Positions 1-9,999 of a DNA stretch of 64,000 nt are shown one piece after another. The stretch covers positions 46,826,734 through 46,890,733 of the forward strand of contig OY720350.1 in the NCBI GenBank assembly GCA_963082975.1, read 5' to 3'. Origin of the DNA: Labia minor (taxonomy: Eukaryota > Arthropoda > Insecta > Dermaptera > Spongiphoridae). Positions within the stretch are counted from its first letter, which is position 1; the number at the start of each line of letters is the position of its first letter. The notes under the pieces are model-generated. The model saw only the letters and a program-made list of their open reading frames with translations, was not told the origin of the DNA and ran no database searches. Position numbers and translations under genes: made by a program.

Positions 1-251
1 CGCTAACAACGCGAACAAGATATCAATGCCGAAACATGTTTGCTCACTTTGAATTAATGATTTGGCTCAAGAGCAACGGCAGTAGTTAATTACAAATGAA
101 ACTGTATGAGGGAGGAGAAATCGGTCAACCATAGCAAAATATATAACAGTCATTAAGAAATTTTTAATCTAATTTCATAATATCTGAATCACCAAGTTAG
201 ATTTCATTAAATTCTATCCATGTTTAACTTCCAATAAAGTTTTTTTTTTAT

Positions 252-848
252 TACCGACCCCCCGACGATAGTAAGGGAGGTATTGTTTTCACACCAAATT
301 TCACATGTGGAGATTTTTACAATCATGCATTTTCTTAACAGAAAAAAGTATTTTTAGCATGATGTCTGTCCGTCCGTCCGTATAGATGTGTACAGCCTGA
401 ACGGCTCAACGGATTTTGATAAAATTTGGTATATTTACTTTATGCTGAATTGATCCACTTTTGGTGTATATCCGGAAGTGGTAGTATTAGCGATCGACGA
501 TAGGAAGGGAAGGGTTATTTTCACACCAAATTTCACATGAGGAGATTTTTTACATATTACCACGAATCATGTACTTTGTATTGGTTTTATCCTCGAGAAA
601 AATCATCTTTATTAGTTTTTTCTTAATTAAAATTATATGACCTCATCCGGCCATTCATTACGTCACAGGCTAGTCTTATATATATATATATTATAAATAT
701 AATCAAATTAAGAATATTTATGTTATATCCATATCTGTTTTTTATTACATTAATAGATATATTAAAATTATTTGAAATTGTTTCTGTACCTGGAAATTAA
801 TTTACTTCAAACCTTCGGTCGGTTCGGACCTGGCCACATGTCAACTTA
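252..848 (+). repeat. RepA copy 1 (HINE-like non-autonomous element)
   Basis: Dispersed repeat of about 0.6 kb, also seen at 21.58, 36.68 (inverted), 51.05 and 58.33 kb. It starts with a TACCGACC...CCGACG head followed by GGTATTG, has a GTCCGTCCGTCCG microsatellite-like core, and ends in a CGGTCGGT segment complementary to the head. A small hairpin follows (GACCTG, loop, imperfect CATGTC in this copy). The plan resembles Helentron-associated elements such as DINE-1; family assignment is inferred. No coding capacity. The two TGACGTCA motifs seen in the other copies are mutated here. Confidence 0.7.
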
Positions 849-954
849 TTTTTAAATTATTTATTTATTTTTTATTAGTTTATGTAAAGTTCAATTTTAA
901 TTAAATCTTTTCATAGTTTCGAGGATGCGAGAAAAACATCCGTGAAAATATATA

Positions 955-1912
955 GGATAAACGTACCAGTGGTGGACCACTGTGCCAGTAATTGACCATT
1001 TGATAGATTTTTTATCAAAATAATCTTTTTAATTTTAAATTAAATTCAAGATATCGATAAATATCAAAAAGAGATCTTGGATTGCTTAACAATGAAACAG
1101 AAACCAATCAATCCATTTATAATAGAATTGTGAATCTTTTAAAACACGAGGTGAGCGTTCTTGCATTTTAAAATTCGTTTCTTAAGCAAAACGTTAAGGA
1201 TATGCTTCACTTTATTTTCAATAGATTATGTTTTATTTAATAATTTCAAACCAAAAGTTCAATTCAATAGTTGATACTGCAAATTATATTAATCATTGTG
1301 AAATATTTTCTTAATGTGAACATTAACAATTTTCAAGGGGGTGGTCCAATTCTTTTTAGAAATTGACCGGGGGGTGGTCAATTACTTAAATATTCGTATT
1401 AATATAATAATAAATATATTTTATTAAATTTATGTATTATTTAAATAAGAAAAAAAGAAAGAATACTTAGAAAAGATTAAAAATGAGCATCTTTAGTGAG
1501 GCAAAGAAAAAAGAATGAAAGAAAAGATTAGATAGCGAAAAAAAAATAAAGTGAGGAAAGACAGTTTGTACGGAACGAGTTAATAGTTCTGAATATTCTG
1601 ACTTCAGTTTTAAAATATCACACGGATGAAAATAATTGTCTTGAAGTCAGTGGTGAGGATCAGAAGGCTCTAAAATTCAATGGTTTCATGTTCAAAAAAT
1701 CGTAAACAAATATGGTGTTGTAATAAAGAGGAGATTAACTTTCCCGTAAAAATCAAACCATTTCCTAAAGAAGTAGCCACGATTTCATCGATTGAGAAAA
1801 AAGTTAAAAGTAGTGATATAATATGTTAGCACTTGGTTTGTTGTATTTCTTTGTATTTTTATGAAAATTTCTCTTAAGGCGGTCAATTACTGGTCAGTTT
1901 ACCCTAATTGGT
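955..1912 (+). mobile_element. Possible TIR element, perhaps MULE-like
   Basis: The two ends are inverted relatives. The left reads GGATAAAC...ACCAGT...AATTGACC, and the right, reverse-complemented, reads AGGGTAAACTGACCAGTAATTGACC. The left end holds about 19 extra bases. More GGTCAATTAC-like motifs lie inside (about 1333-1386). The interior is AT-rich and holds a decayed FLYWCH-like coding piece. FLYWCH fingers occur in Mutator-like transposons, which suggests a MULE, but no 9-bp target duplication is visible at these borders. Boundaries and class are tentative. Confidence 0.4.
1671..1829 (+). pseudogene. Decayed FLYWCH-like zinc-finger fragment
   Basis: In two nearby frames the + strand reads FNGFMFKKS, then a stop, then WCCNKEEINFPVKIKPFPKE, ending at TAG 1827-1829. 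The order (hydrophobic NG-x-FMF, then WxC with downstream basic residues) recalls FLYWCH fingers (lNGy.Y ... WrC). The final His pair is not visible and an in-frame stop plus frameshift break the reading, so it is not functional. It lies between the inverted ends at 955 and 1912 and is probably transposase debris. The call rests on pattern only. Confidence 0.35.
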
Positions 1913-4228
1913 TAATAATATATTTTTTACCAGAAAAAAATCATTTTATTATACGAGCAAATAAATTAACTACTCTCAGTAAATTTTAATTAATATATTG
2001 TTTATTTTAGAATTATATATAATAGTATAAATAGGTTTTACTTTCATCAGTATTTGAGAATTTATGATACAAATTTATTTAATTATAATTATAATTAATA
2101 ATTAGGTAAATGTTAATTAAAAGAATTAAATTTCAAATATTTTCTCAGTAATTTACCCTCTCACTTTTAAAACAATCCCAATAAAGAGATCATATTCCTT
2201 TAAATAAAAAAAAAACAAACAATTCTTAAACAAGAACAAAAATTTTTAGGAGCAAAGGATGATATTAGCTTCATAGGTAGCGTTTTCCTATTCAATATTT
2301 TAAAGGAGTGTGACGTTCATTCTCCTTAAAAAGAAACTTTTTCCTTAAATTCATTACTTGTCAAAAAAGTTTACGATCAATCATGGGAAAAGTTTTTATA
2401 TAATAAAATAATAAGATAAGACAGTTTGATCTTAGCAAATGCCTCTGCTTTGACGGATCATTACAAATAAACAAGACGTATGAATAATCAATGAATTTAT
2501 TAATGGAATCAGACTTTATTTTTGTTTTTAAAATATTATTACAATTTCAAATAAAAATAAAAGAAATGTTAAATCTTTATTCATTAAATTTACTCACTTC
2601 TAAAGTGATCTATTTGAAATCTAGAAATGGATATAAGTAAACAATAATAAACTCTATAATAATTAGATATATAATAATAATAATTGAAGAAAATTTTACT
2701 TACTAAAATAGTTTAAAAAATATAAATATTAACATTTTTTATAAAATAATGTTTTTCCAATGGACTAAAAAGAATAAAATAATTTTTCCATAAGCTTGAC
2801 AAAGTTTATGGATGAATTGCTTCATATTCAATGAAAAACTTTGGGCGCATTTAGTTTAATTTATTTATATCAAGTCAAATTTTTGTAATAATAAAAATTT
2901 TATTAAAGACATAAACTGACAAATTTTTTTATTATGCAATAAAATTGATAGTTTAAGAGCTAAGAAATTAATCTTTTATTATTTTTCACTGTAATATACT
3001 TATATCAGAGTATGTATCAAAATTTAAAAGAATTTTTATTAAATTTACATATTTTCAATCAAATCCAAAATACTTGATTATATTTGAAGAAATAGTGTTA
3101 CTTGTTAATGAAGTGTCTTAGTGTGGTATGTATCTTAAGTGAAGTTAAGAAAAACGTTATAAAATAATTTAACATCCCTACTAAAATATGTTTTGAAAGA
3201 TGTAAGAGTTAAAAAATTAACGAATAAAAATGGTTGTTGGCAGGATTAATAATAAACATTAAATGGGATCAAATAAAACATTATAAACATTTAATAATTA
3301 TTATTTAACTGGCAATTAAAGATTTATCTATTATTCATGTTTACATGTTATTATTTAATGTTAGGGAATCAACTTTAACTGTTGAAAAGGTGAACATACA
3401 AAGTTAAATTAAACCGAGAAATAGCTTAATTGCACTCCTATATATATATATAAGGAGTTAATCTAAATATTACTGGCAGTTAAACTTCAAATTACAAATT
3501 TCATTGATAACTATTCTAGAAGCCACCACCGTGCAAATTAATAATTTTTTTTTAAATAAATAAACAAATTATAACTATAACTTATGATTCAAGTCATTTT
3601 CATTGATACAATAATATAAATTAAATTAATATAGTTCACAATAAATTTTGTGAGATAATATTATACTTATAAACTTATAACATAATATGTACTATATTTA
3701 ACAGATTTTTACTCAATTGTTCTATATTTGCAAATGGGCTCCAGTTAATATAAAAATAATTGAGTGAATTATGCTCGGAATAAGAATTAATAAAAACATT
3801 TATAAAACTAACTTATATTAACTGATAAAGAAAAAGATAGAATAAGAGACAGAAAAGGATTGTTGTGTTTATCTTGAATTGCATGCGTTGAGGAGTGAGA
3901 TAAACCGGGTCTTAATATCTTCATTTTTTGGCAAATTATTAAATATCATAAAAGAAAATATAAAATATAATAATAGTAATAATTATAAATACATTTTATA
4001 TTAATAATATAGTCCTCAACTAACAGACTAAATTAAAAAAATAAATTTCTATAATTAAAGAGTAATTAGGGAGCGACGACGATAATCCTATAATTATTCT
4101 TAAAAAATATTAAATTTTAATATTATATTTTTTCTAAATGTGTTTTCATAAAAAAATATAAAGAATCTATTTATTTTTATTACAAAGCAAGAAGCATAAA
4201 ATTATATAATGATTTGTGGTTTGTAGAA
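1913..4228. other. AT-rich sequence without recognised genes
   Basis: Long A/T-dominated stretch with runs of A and T and short AT-alternating tracts. No extended ORF, splice-flanked exon or repeat shared with the rest of the window is seen. A minor near-palindrome with CTCC/GGAG ends around an AT core sits at about 3436-3460. Confidence 0.5.
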
Positions 4229-4680
4229 GGGTTATGGAGCATGGCGCAACATATCCAGGTAGGATCGCTCCTTCATTCCAATGAGCAGATCGTACGTTAT
4301 CCAAACTTAAAGAATATGTTATGAACATATGTGTTAAAATGAATAAAATAAGATTCTAAAAAAGTGATGGTAGTTAAAAATAATAGAGTGAGGACAACCC
4401 CCGGTTGCAAATAGAAAAAATGGCAGTTATTTAATTAGGGAATCTTGAAAAATACAATTTGATAATTTCTATTATTTTTAAATTTAAAAATAAAAATATT
4501 AATTAAAAATACAATGAAAATTAAAATAAATGATTGGAATAATCGTGATAACCAACTGAAAATACTAATACAGTGTATATCTATACATACTGTTAAACTT
4601 GGAGGGAGTCCAGGGGAGCGCAGTCCTTCAACTGAACAGAAAGACCCTCAGTGTTTGTAATATTTTTTAACGGGAATCTG
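4229..4680. other. Unassigned stretch with small GC-richer patches
   Basis: Two patches (about 4230-4310 and 4600-4670) are richer in G/C than their surroundings. The first has a CCAGGTAGG donor-like string but no convincing ORF on either strand. No function can be assigned. Confidence 0.3.
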
Positions 4681-4912
4681 AATATATTTATATATATATA
4701 TTTCAAATGTAAATATAGATATATATGCTAACTTTCATTCATTTATGACTGCGTATTTCTCCCTTTTACAAGCAAAAAATAGTTGAACTGATTAAGTCAA
4801 AGATTGGAGTGGTGTTTCTCATTGAATCATCTCCAATGGAAAAGAGAGAGGATCGATTTATTTTATTTTTTCCTTCTCATGATTCAGATTTTCTCCATTT
4901 ATTTTATTGTTT

Positions 4913-5066
4913 TTACTATCTCGCCAGTGATAGTATTGCGATCACGAAAATTTTCGATGTCGAGATTTTGATGTTTTTATACGTTTTGAAGGTTCATGAA
5001 TTATTTTCACTAAGGTTGAGAAAAATGTCTGTCTGTGTGTGTGTGTATGTATGTAACCAAAATTAA
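4913..5066 (+). repeat. RepB copy 1, left-end fragment
   Basis: Matches the first 150 bases of the RepB copy at 5338: ACTATC head, loop, GATAGT, then ATTGCGATCACGAAAATTTT, and onward to the ATGTCTGTCTGTG microsatellite start. It breaks off just after TGTAACCA. The short Cys/Val-rich ORF over it is microsatellite translation, not a gene. The head forms a perfect ACTATC/GATAGT stem in this copy. Confidence 0.75.
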
Positions 5067-5337
5067 ACCAAAATAGAGAATTCAAGGAAAAATTTTAAAA
5101 AGTAGGTAGTTAAAAATAGTTATTTATTCTTTAGTAATTTATTGTATTAGTAATATTGTTCAAGTAGTAGAGATCGATCAAGTAGTAGAGATTAATCATT
5201 TAATTTTATATTATAATGGTATTAGAACTACTAATAAATTTATTACTCGAACCTAATAATATTAGAAGCCGTTTGCTTACAAATTGGATTGATAATTTGG
5301 ACTGTTGTTTCCTCAAAAGCAATGATTCAATATTTTT

Positions 5338-5931
5338 ACTATCTCGCCAGAGAAAGTATTGCGATCACGAAAATTTTCGATGTTGAGATTTTGATGTTTT
5401 TATACGTTTTGAAGGTTCCTGAATCATTTTCACTAAGGTTGAGAAAAATGTCTGTGTGTGTGTATGTATGTAACCAATATTACGAAAAAACGGTTTGAGC
5501 TAGAATGATGAAATTTGGTACATGGACATGATTCAAAATTCATAGTTTTCTATTAACTTTTGAGAAATGTAGCTCAACCGGAGGAGGGTCATTACCTACA
5601 ACGTTTTCATTTTTTTTCTTCTAAAGTGACCGTAAAAATAAAGATATATGTTTGATAATTTTTCACATGATTAATAATTGTATAAAACTGCTATATATAG
5701 AATTTCAGCTTGATTGAATCGCTGAAAGTACCAGAATTAATTTTTTAACACTGCAAATCTCACGCGCCAACACGTGACGTGGTGCCATCAACAAAGAGCC
5801 AAACATGCGGTGGTTTAATAAATATTATTTATTAATTTTAATTTATAATTTAATTAATTTAATTTAATTTAAATTAATATATGTTATTTAATCCAATTCA
5901 AATTTGCGAGATAATCGATTGGAGACACTCC
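5338..5931 (+). repeat. RepB copy 2 (HINE-like), near full length
   Basis: Left end ACTATCTCGCC, then a TGTCTGTGTGTG/TATG microsatellite core and a conserved segment with AACGGTTTGAGCTAGAATGA. The AT-rich tail ends in GCGAGATAAT, complementary to the left end, followed by a GGAG/CTCC hairpin. Copies at 28156 (+) and 60153 (inverted) share the whole layout. It contains CACGCGCCAACACGTGACGTGG, a GC-rich string conserved in all long copies. Non-coding and non-autonomous. Confidence 0.75.
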
Positions 5932-6186
5932 AGATTTTTTGGATCTAGCTTGGAGACAAGAACCAAACTTGTAGTTAACTAAAAACGAATTAAGATAATT
6001 TTTAATAGGGAAATAGTTAAAGTTTATTAACACTTTCAACTTTTTTTTTCTCTAATTTCAATTACACCGATTTAATTTTAAAATGGAATATATATATATA
6101 TAATTTTTATTTCATTAAAGAGCCATACAATGTCAGAGGAGATTCGATGAATGAAATGTTTGAGATTTCCTTTAAGTGTGAGTGGG

Positions 6187-6216
6187 CGAAGAAGGAGGAG
6201 GAGGAGGAGGAGGAGG
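6187..6216 (+). repeat. GAG/GGA trinucleotide microsatellite
   Basis: Tandem GGA/GAG triplets just upstream of the GC-rich promoter-like island. A reverse-strand ORF across it gives a poly-Leu stretch and is not considered a gene. Confidence 0.8.
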
Positions 6217-6289
6217 AATGGGATTTGAAAGGGGTTGTAAGGGGTTGTTTGTATGTTCTCCGGAGGCCTTAAGTGATATTTCTGTGGAT

Positions 6290-6560
6290 TCGCGCTCTCT
6301 CTGTGTTTTGCAACGGTGTTTTGGCGAATACAATTTGATCGTGAGCTAAGTCCGGGGGTGGGGTGCTCGACCGTGGACCGTTTGGGCATTCGACGGGGCG
6401 CATGCGTTGCCCGCTGAGCCGTCGTCGCCGTCGAGGCGCGGTCGTCGGTCTCGGGTTCAGTGCCGAGTTAGTTCACACGGCAAACGGAACAGACCCTGGG
6501 GGAAAAACTGGGACCGCGCGAGCGACTTCGACTTCGTAATCGCTCAACGGACAAAATTCC
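6290..6560 (+). promoter_or_regulatory. GC/CpG-rich promoter and 5' leader region
   Basis: The most G/C- and CpG-rich stretch of the window (dense CG dinucleotides between about 6340 and 6545), in otherwise A/T-dominated DNA. It contains an arthropod-type initiator-like TTCAGT at 6456-6461; a partial downstream-element match (GGAAC) lies about 28 bases after the initiator A. It ends in an A-rich leader that runs to the first coding exon. The 93-codon ORF crossing it starts GC-rich and decays into poly-Asn/Lys, so it is regarded as leader rather than protein. Promoter function is inferred. Confidence 0.5.
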
Positions 6561-6770
6561 AAAATTGCAATTTTAATCAAAACAAAAAAAAAAAAAAATA
6601 TAACAAAACAAAACAAAAATTAAAACAAAATATTAATATTATTAATACTAATAAATATATAAACAAAATAATAATAATAAATTTATGATAAACTTAAAAA
6701 AAAAAAAATAAATAATAATATAAAAAATATTAATAATAAAATAAATAAATTTAAATAACAATTTAAGTGA

Positions 6771-6806
6771 ATGAACAAGACAACCAGTTTACGTACAAGA
6801 AGATGA
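6771..6806 (+). promoter_or_regulatory. Upstream ORF overlapping the main start codon
   Basis: An ATG at 6771 opens an 11-codon ORF (MNKTTSLRTRR) whose TGA at 6804-6806 overlaps the main ATG at 6803-6805 in an ATGA arrangement. Such overlaps can act through termination-reinitiation or repress the main ORF. Whether the transcript includes it depends on the transcription start, which is inferred. Confidence 0.5.
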
Positions 6807-7028
6807 GTAGTAAACATTCAGGACGGACGAGTCGGATGACCACGACGACGTTGACTACAACCACCACCAGTAGTGGTCATCGGAAACATCGGTCCCGGTC
6901 AACGTCGCGTTATGCCGACCTCGACAAACCAAAGAAAAAGAAACATTTATCGAGTGCGAGTCAATCGTTGGTTAGTATCCCGAATGCGATTCGCCTCTCC
7001 ATGCTCAACAGCGGACTTATGTCATTTG
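6803..7028 (+). CDS. First coding exon of an unidentified host gene
   Basis: The ORF starts at ATG 6803 (AGAAG before ATG; an in-frame TAA at 6764-6766 bars a longer ATG start). It runs 75 codons plus one base to a consensus donor, G|GTAAGC, at 7029. The predicted N-terminus has a Thr-rich run (residues 13-22), a basic RS-like segment HRKHRSRSTSR, a nuclear-signal-like KPKKKKH near residue 45, then SIPNAIRLSMLNSGLMSFG. Codon and base composition differ sharply from the AT-rich surroundings. No domain was recognised. Without splicing, the frame reads on only to about 7105 into low-quality sequence, so a spliced exon is preferred. The next exon was not found. Confidence 0.6.
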
Positions 7029-7196
7029 GTAAGCAGAAACAGAAACGTCACGCACCTCCATCCACATGTAGTACCACCCATTCACCCATCTACCCACTCA
7101 TCTAACCTCTTCTCTAACTTTCGCCCCCCAAAAAAGAAAACACAAAAGATGCTCTTAACAATATATATATATAGTAATTTAAAAGATAATAAATAG

Positions 7197-7930
7197 ATTA
7201 AAATTATGAAAAATAAATACTTAATTAGAAAAAGAAACACAAAAAATGATTAATACTATTATTTATTAAAAAACAAACAAACTATTAATATTATAAATAA
7301 TAAATATTTAATAATGTATATTTAACTATGAAACTTTATAAATAATAAATAAAATAAATAAAAAAAAAATAAATAAAAATTATATTTAAATTTATTAAAT
7401 TAAAATATCGTATAATAAAAAAATGTATACTTCGTTCTTGAAAAATTTAATTTTTATATATATTTTATATTTTTATATATATTTCATCGAAATTTATTTA
7501 AAATTTCTCTCCAAAAGAAAAACATTTCATTCAGGTAAAAAAAAAATATATTTCTATTAAAAAAAATTTAACAAAAATAGAATTATTTTTAATATAAATA
7601 ATATATATATAATTATTAATATTTTTATACTAGTATGATTATTTTTTTTATTAAATTTAAGAAAAACATTTTTTTAATGAGAATTTTCTTATATTTCATT
7701 TATTTTTATACAAAGTTCACTTTTTATTTTCTAAAAGATCATTTTCTTAATTAATTCAATTACCGATTAGATTTTCGTATTTAATATCTTCCCCGAAATA
7801 TACTTATTATTTAAACAAATTTGAAAATTAATAAGTATATCATTATGAGTTATAATTAAATTTTAATATAATATAAAATAATTAATAATCATATAATGAA
7901 TGGTTTAATTGGAAGATATAATAATTGAAT
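7197..7930. other. AT-rich probable intron start
   Basis: Almost purely A/T sequence following the predicted splice donor. No coding signal or shared repeat is visible. Confidence 0.45.
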
Positions 7931-7949
7931 TACGATTTGGTAAAATTCT

Positions 7950-9000
7950 AGTGAAACGATCAGTAGGTAGGTCATGGTAAAATGCGATTTAACCTTAGTG
8001 ATGTCACGTCTGGATTATAGTACTAGACTTAATAGGTACATGTACCCTGAATGTCTGGAAGCTTGTTCCATTTTAACATGATATCGCCTATGCGCCTAAT
8101 CGTTTGAGTGAAATTCCTTATTATATATTATAGCATAATCTTATAAACAAAAATTTGAAAAAGTAAAGAAAAACATTGTTTTAATAGAAAAAAATTTAAT
8201 TTTTCAATTATAATTTTTTTTATTCAAATTTTTAGAAGCATATGTATTCAATTCTGGATTATGCCAGAACTTATTATTTATACCTAAGATAGGTGTATGT
8301 GAAATATTAAATAAATACATTTTAAAGGAATGATCTGAAACCTATCTCTGTGGCTTAGCGAAATTCGAAAGTTCATGGTCATTTTATTATCAGAGAAAAT
8401 TTATTATTATTTTTAAATATAATTGAATATATTCATTTCAATAAATAAAAGTACCAATTCGATAATAAATAAAATATCATCAAATATCAAATATATATAT
8501 GGTGTAACAACAGAAATGTGCATAAAGTATTAATTAAAGTATCATGAAATTTTATCGAATCTTTTTAATAAAAACCTATTATTATTAATATTTTATTTTT
8601 AAATTTAAATTTTTAGTTAATATATTTTTTTTCTTTTACAATATAATGTAATAAAACAAAAAAATACATCCATGCATAAATTTTCCTTTTTCTTTATAGG
8701 AGCTTGAGTTTTTCGTTTAAATTTTTAAAAATTCCCCTGAGGTGTTGTTTTATAATTTTTAACATAACATTTAGCGATTTTGTTGAAAGATATAAATTTG
8801 CACTGGTCTATTCCAGGCTCAAAGGTTAAGGTCATGGTAACTGACAAATATTAGATCTCGTAAGATCTTTGCATTTTAAATAACTCGCAGTGTGTGACCA
8901 TCCGGGAATATTTACTCATTTCAAATCCGGTTCGTGCAAGTAGGTCAAAGGACAGCAACCCCTCACTACATTGGAAAGAATCGTCCCTCTAAATATGTAT
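7950..9000. promoter_or_regulatory. Unique patches with nuclear-receptor-like half sites
   Basis: Two less AT-rich, non-repetitive blocks (about 7950-8110 and 8800-8990) are separated by AT-rich DNA. They hold AGGTCA-type half sites: GTAGGTCATGG near 7970, TAAGGTCATGG near 8828, and a DR1-like AGGTCA-A-AGGACA at 8942-8954, the arrangement bound by RXR/USP, HNF4 or Seven-up type receptors. Position inside a putative first intron would suit an enhancer, but short motifs occur by chance; this is a weak inference. Confidence 0.25.
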
Positions 9001-9095
9001 ATTAAATATATTCTAAAAATATATATTGAAAATTGAATGAAAATATTATATGTATTAAATCAAATCTAAAATGATCTTTATTTTTTTTTTAAATC

Positions 9096-9467
9096 TCGAC
9101 TGTCTCCACTCGACTATCTTTCAAATTTGATTTGGATTAATTAACATATAATGTTATTTAAATTTAATTTAATTAATTAAATTATAAATTAAAATTAATT
9201 GGATTAATTATTTAAAAAATTTAAATTTACAGTATAGTATTGGTATTCAATTAAATTAATTAACATATATTAAATTTAAATTTAAAACCTTTAACTTCAT
9301 TTTTAAGTCAAAATTTAAAAAATTAATTCCGGTACTTTCAGTAATTCAATCAAGCTGAAATTCTAAATATAAAAATGACTCAGGGGCCTTCAAAACGTAT
9401 AAAAACATCAAAATCTCGACATCGAAAATTTTCGTGATCGCAATACTATCTCTGCAAAGATAGTAAA
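9096..9467 (-). repeat. RepB copy 5, internally deleted
   Basis: Reverse-strand RepB. It begins with the terminal-hairpin side (CTCGACTGTCTCCACTCG) and the ACTATCTTTCAAATTTG subterminal repeat, and ends with ATCGCAATACTATCTCTGCAAAGATAGT. The microsatellite core is missing, and the AT-rich section has been enlarged. The left-end stem here is ACTATCT/AGATAGT, with changes that keep pairing. Confidence 0.65.
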
Positions 9468-9902
9468 AAGAAAATATTTTTTTTTATACAAAATTTGATT
9501 ATTTAAATATATATAACCTATATCTATTTAAATGACTGGAGTATAAAATATGTCAACCCGAACATTTCATTAACTTAACTTTAGGATTGTATTTTCCAGG
9601 TTATATTAAACTTAATAGAGTAAAAAATAAAATAAAATAAAATAAAAAGAAAGAGAAATGTTAAAAAATGAAATGATACGAAGACGAGTGAATGAAATTT
9701 TTTTATGTTTTGTAATCAACTCAACAAACGTCAAGAAAGAAAACATTAATTGGCACAAGTTCCATTCACCGGAGAAAAGAGATATTCTCCATTAATATTA
9801 TGATGAAAAATAATATCATCCTCTCAATAAAATAATATGTTTAAAATAAATAAGCTTTTGCATGATGATATATTCATTAGAATATTTTATTATTTACACA
9901 TA

Positions 9903-9996
9903 AATTCAATTAAATTAATTAACATATATTAAATTTAAATTTAAAACCTTTAACTTCATTTTTAAATCAAAATTTAAAAAATTAATTCCGGTACAT
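9903..9996 (-). repeat. Short duplicate of a RepB segment
   Basis: Nearly identical to 9241-9336 (AATTAACATATATTAAATTT, ending in AATTAATTCCGGTAC), about 0.66 kb downstream in the same orientation. It is a direct duplication of part of the RepB tail without either terminus. Confidence 0.7.
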
Positions 9997-9999
9997 TGT

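Noticed and set aside
6407-6688. A 93-codon ORF in the GC-rich island
   Set aside because: Its second half is poly-Asn/Lys from A-rich DNA, and the region is better explained as promoter and leader.
6873-7196. 107-codon ORF overlapping the first exon
   Set aside because: Shifted-frame shadow of the exon frame at 6803-7028, which has the better start and donor.
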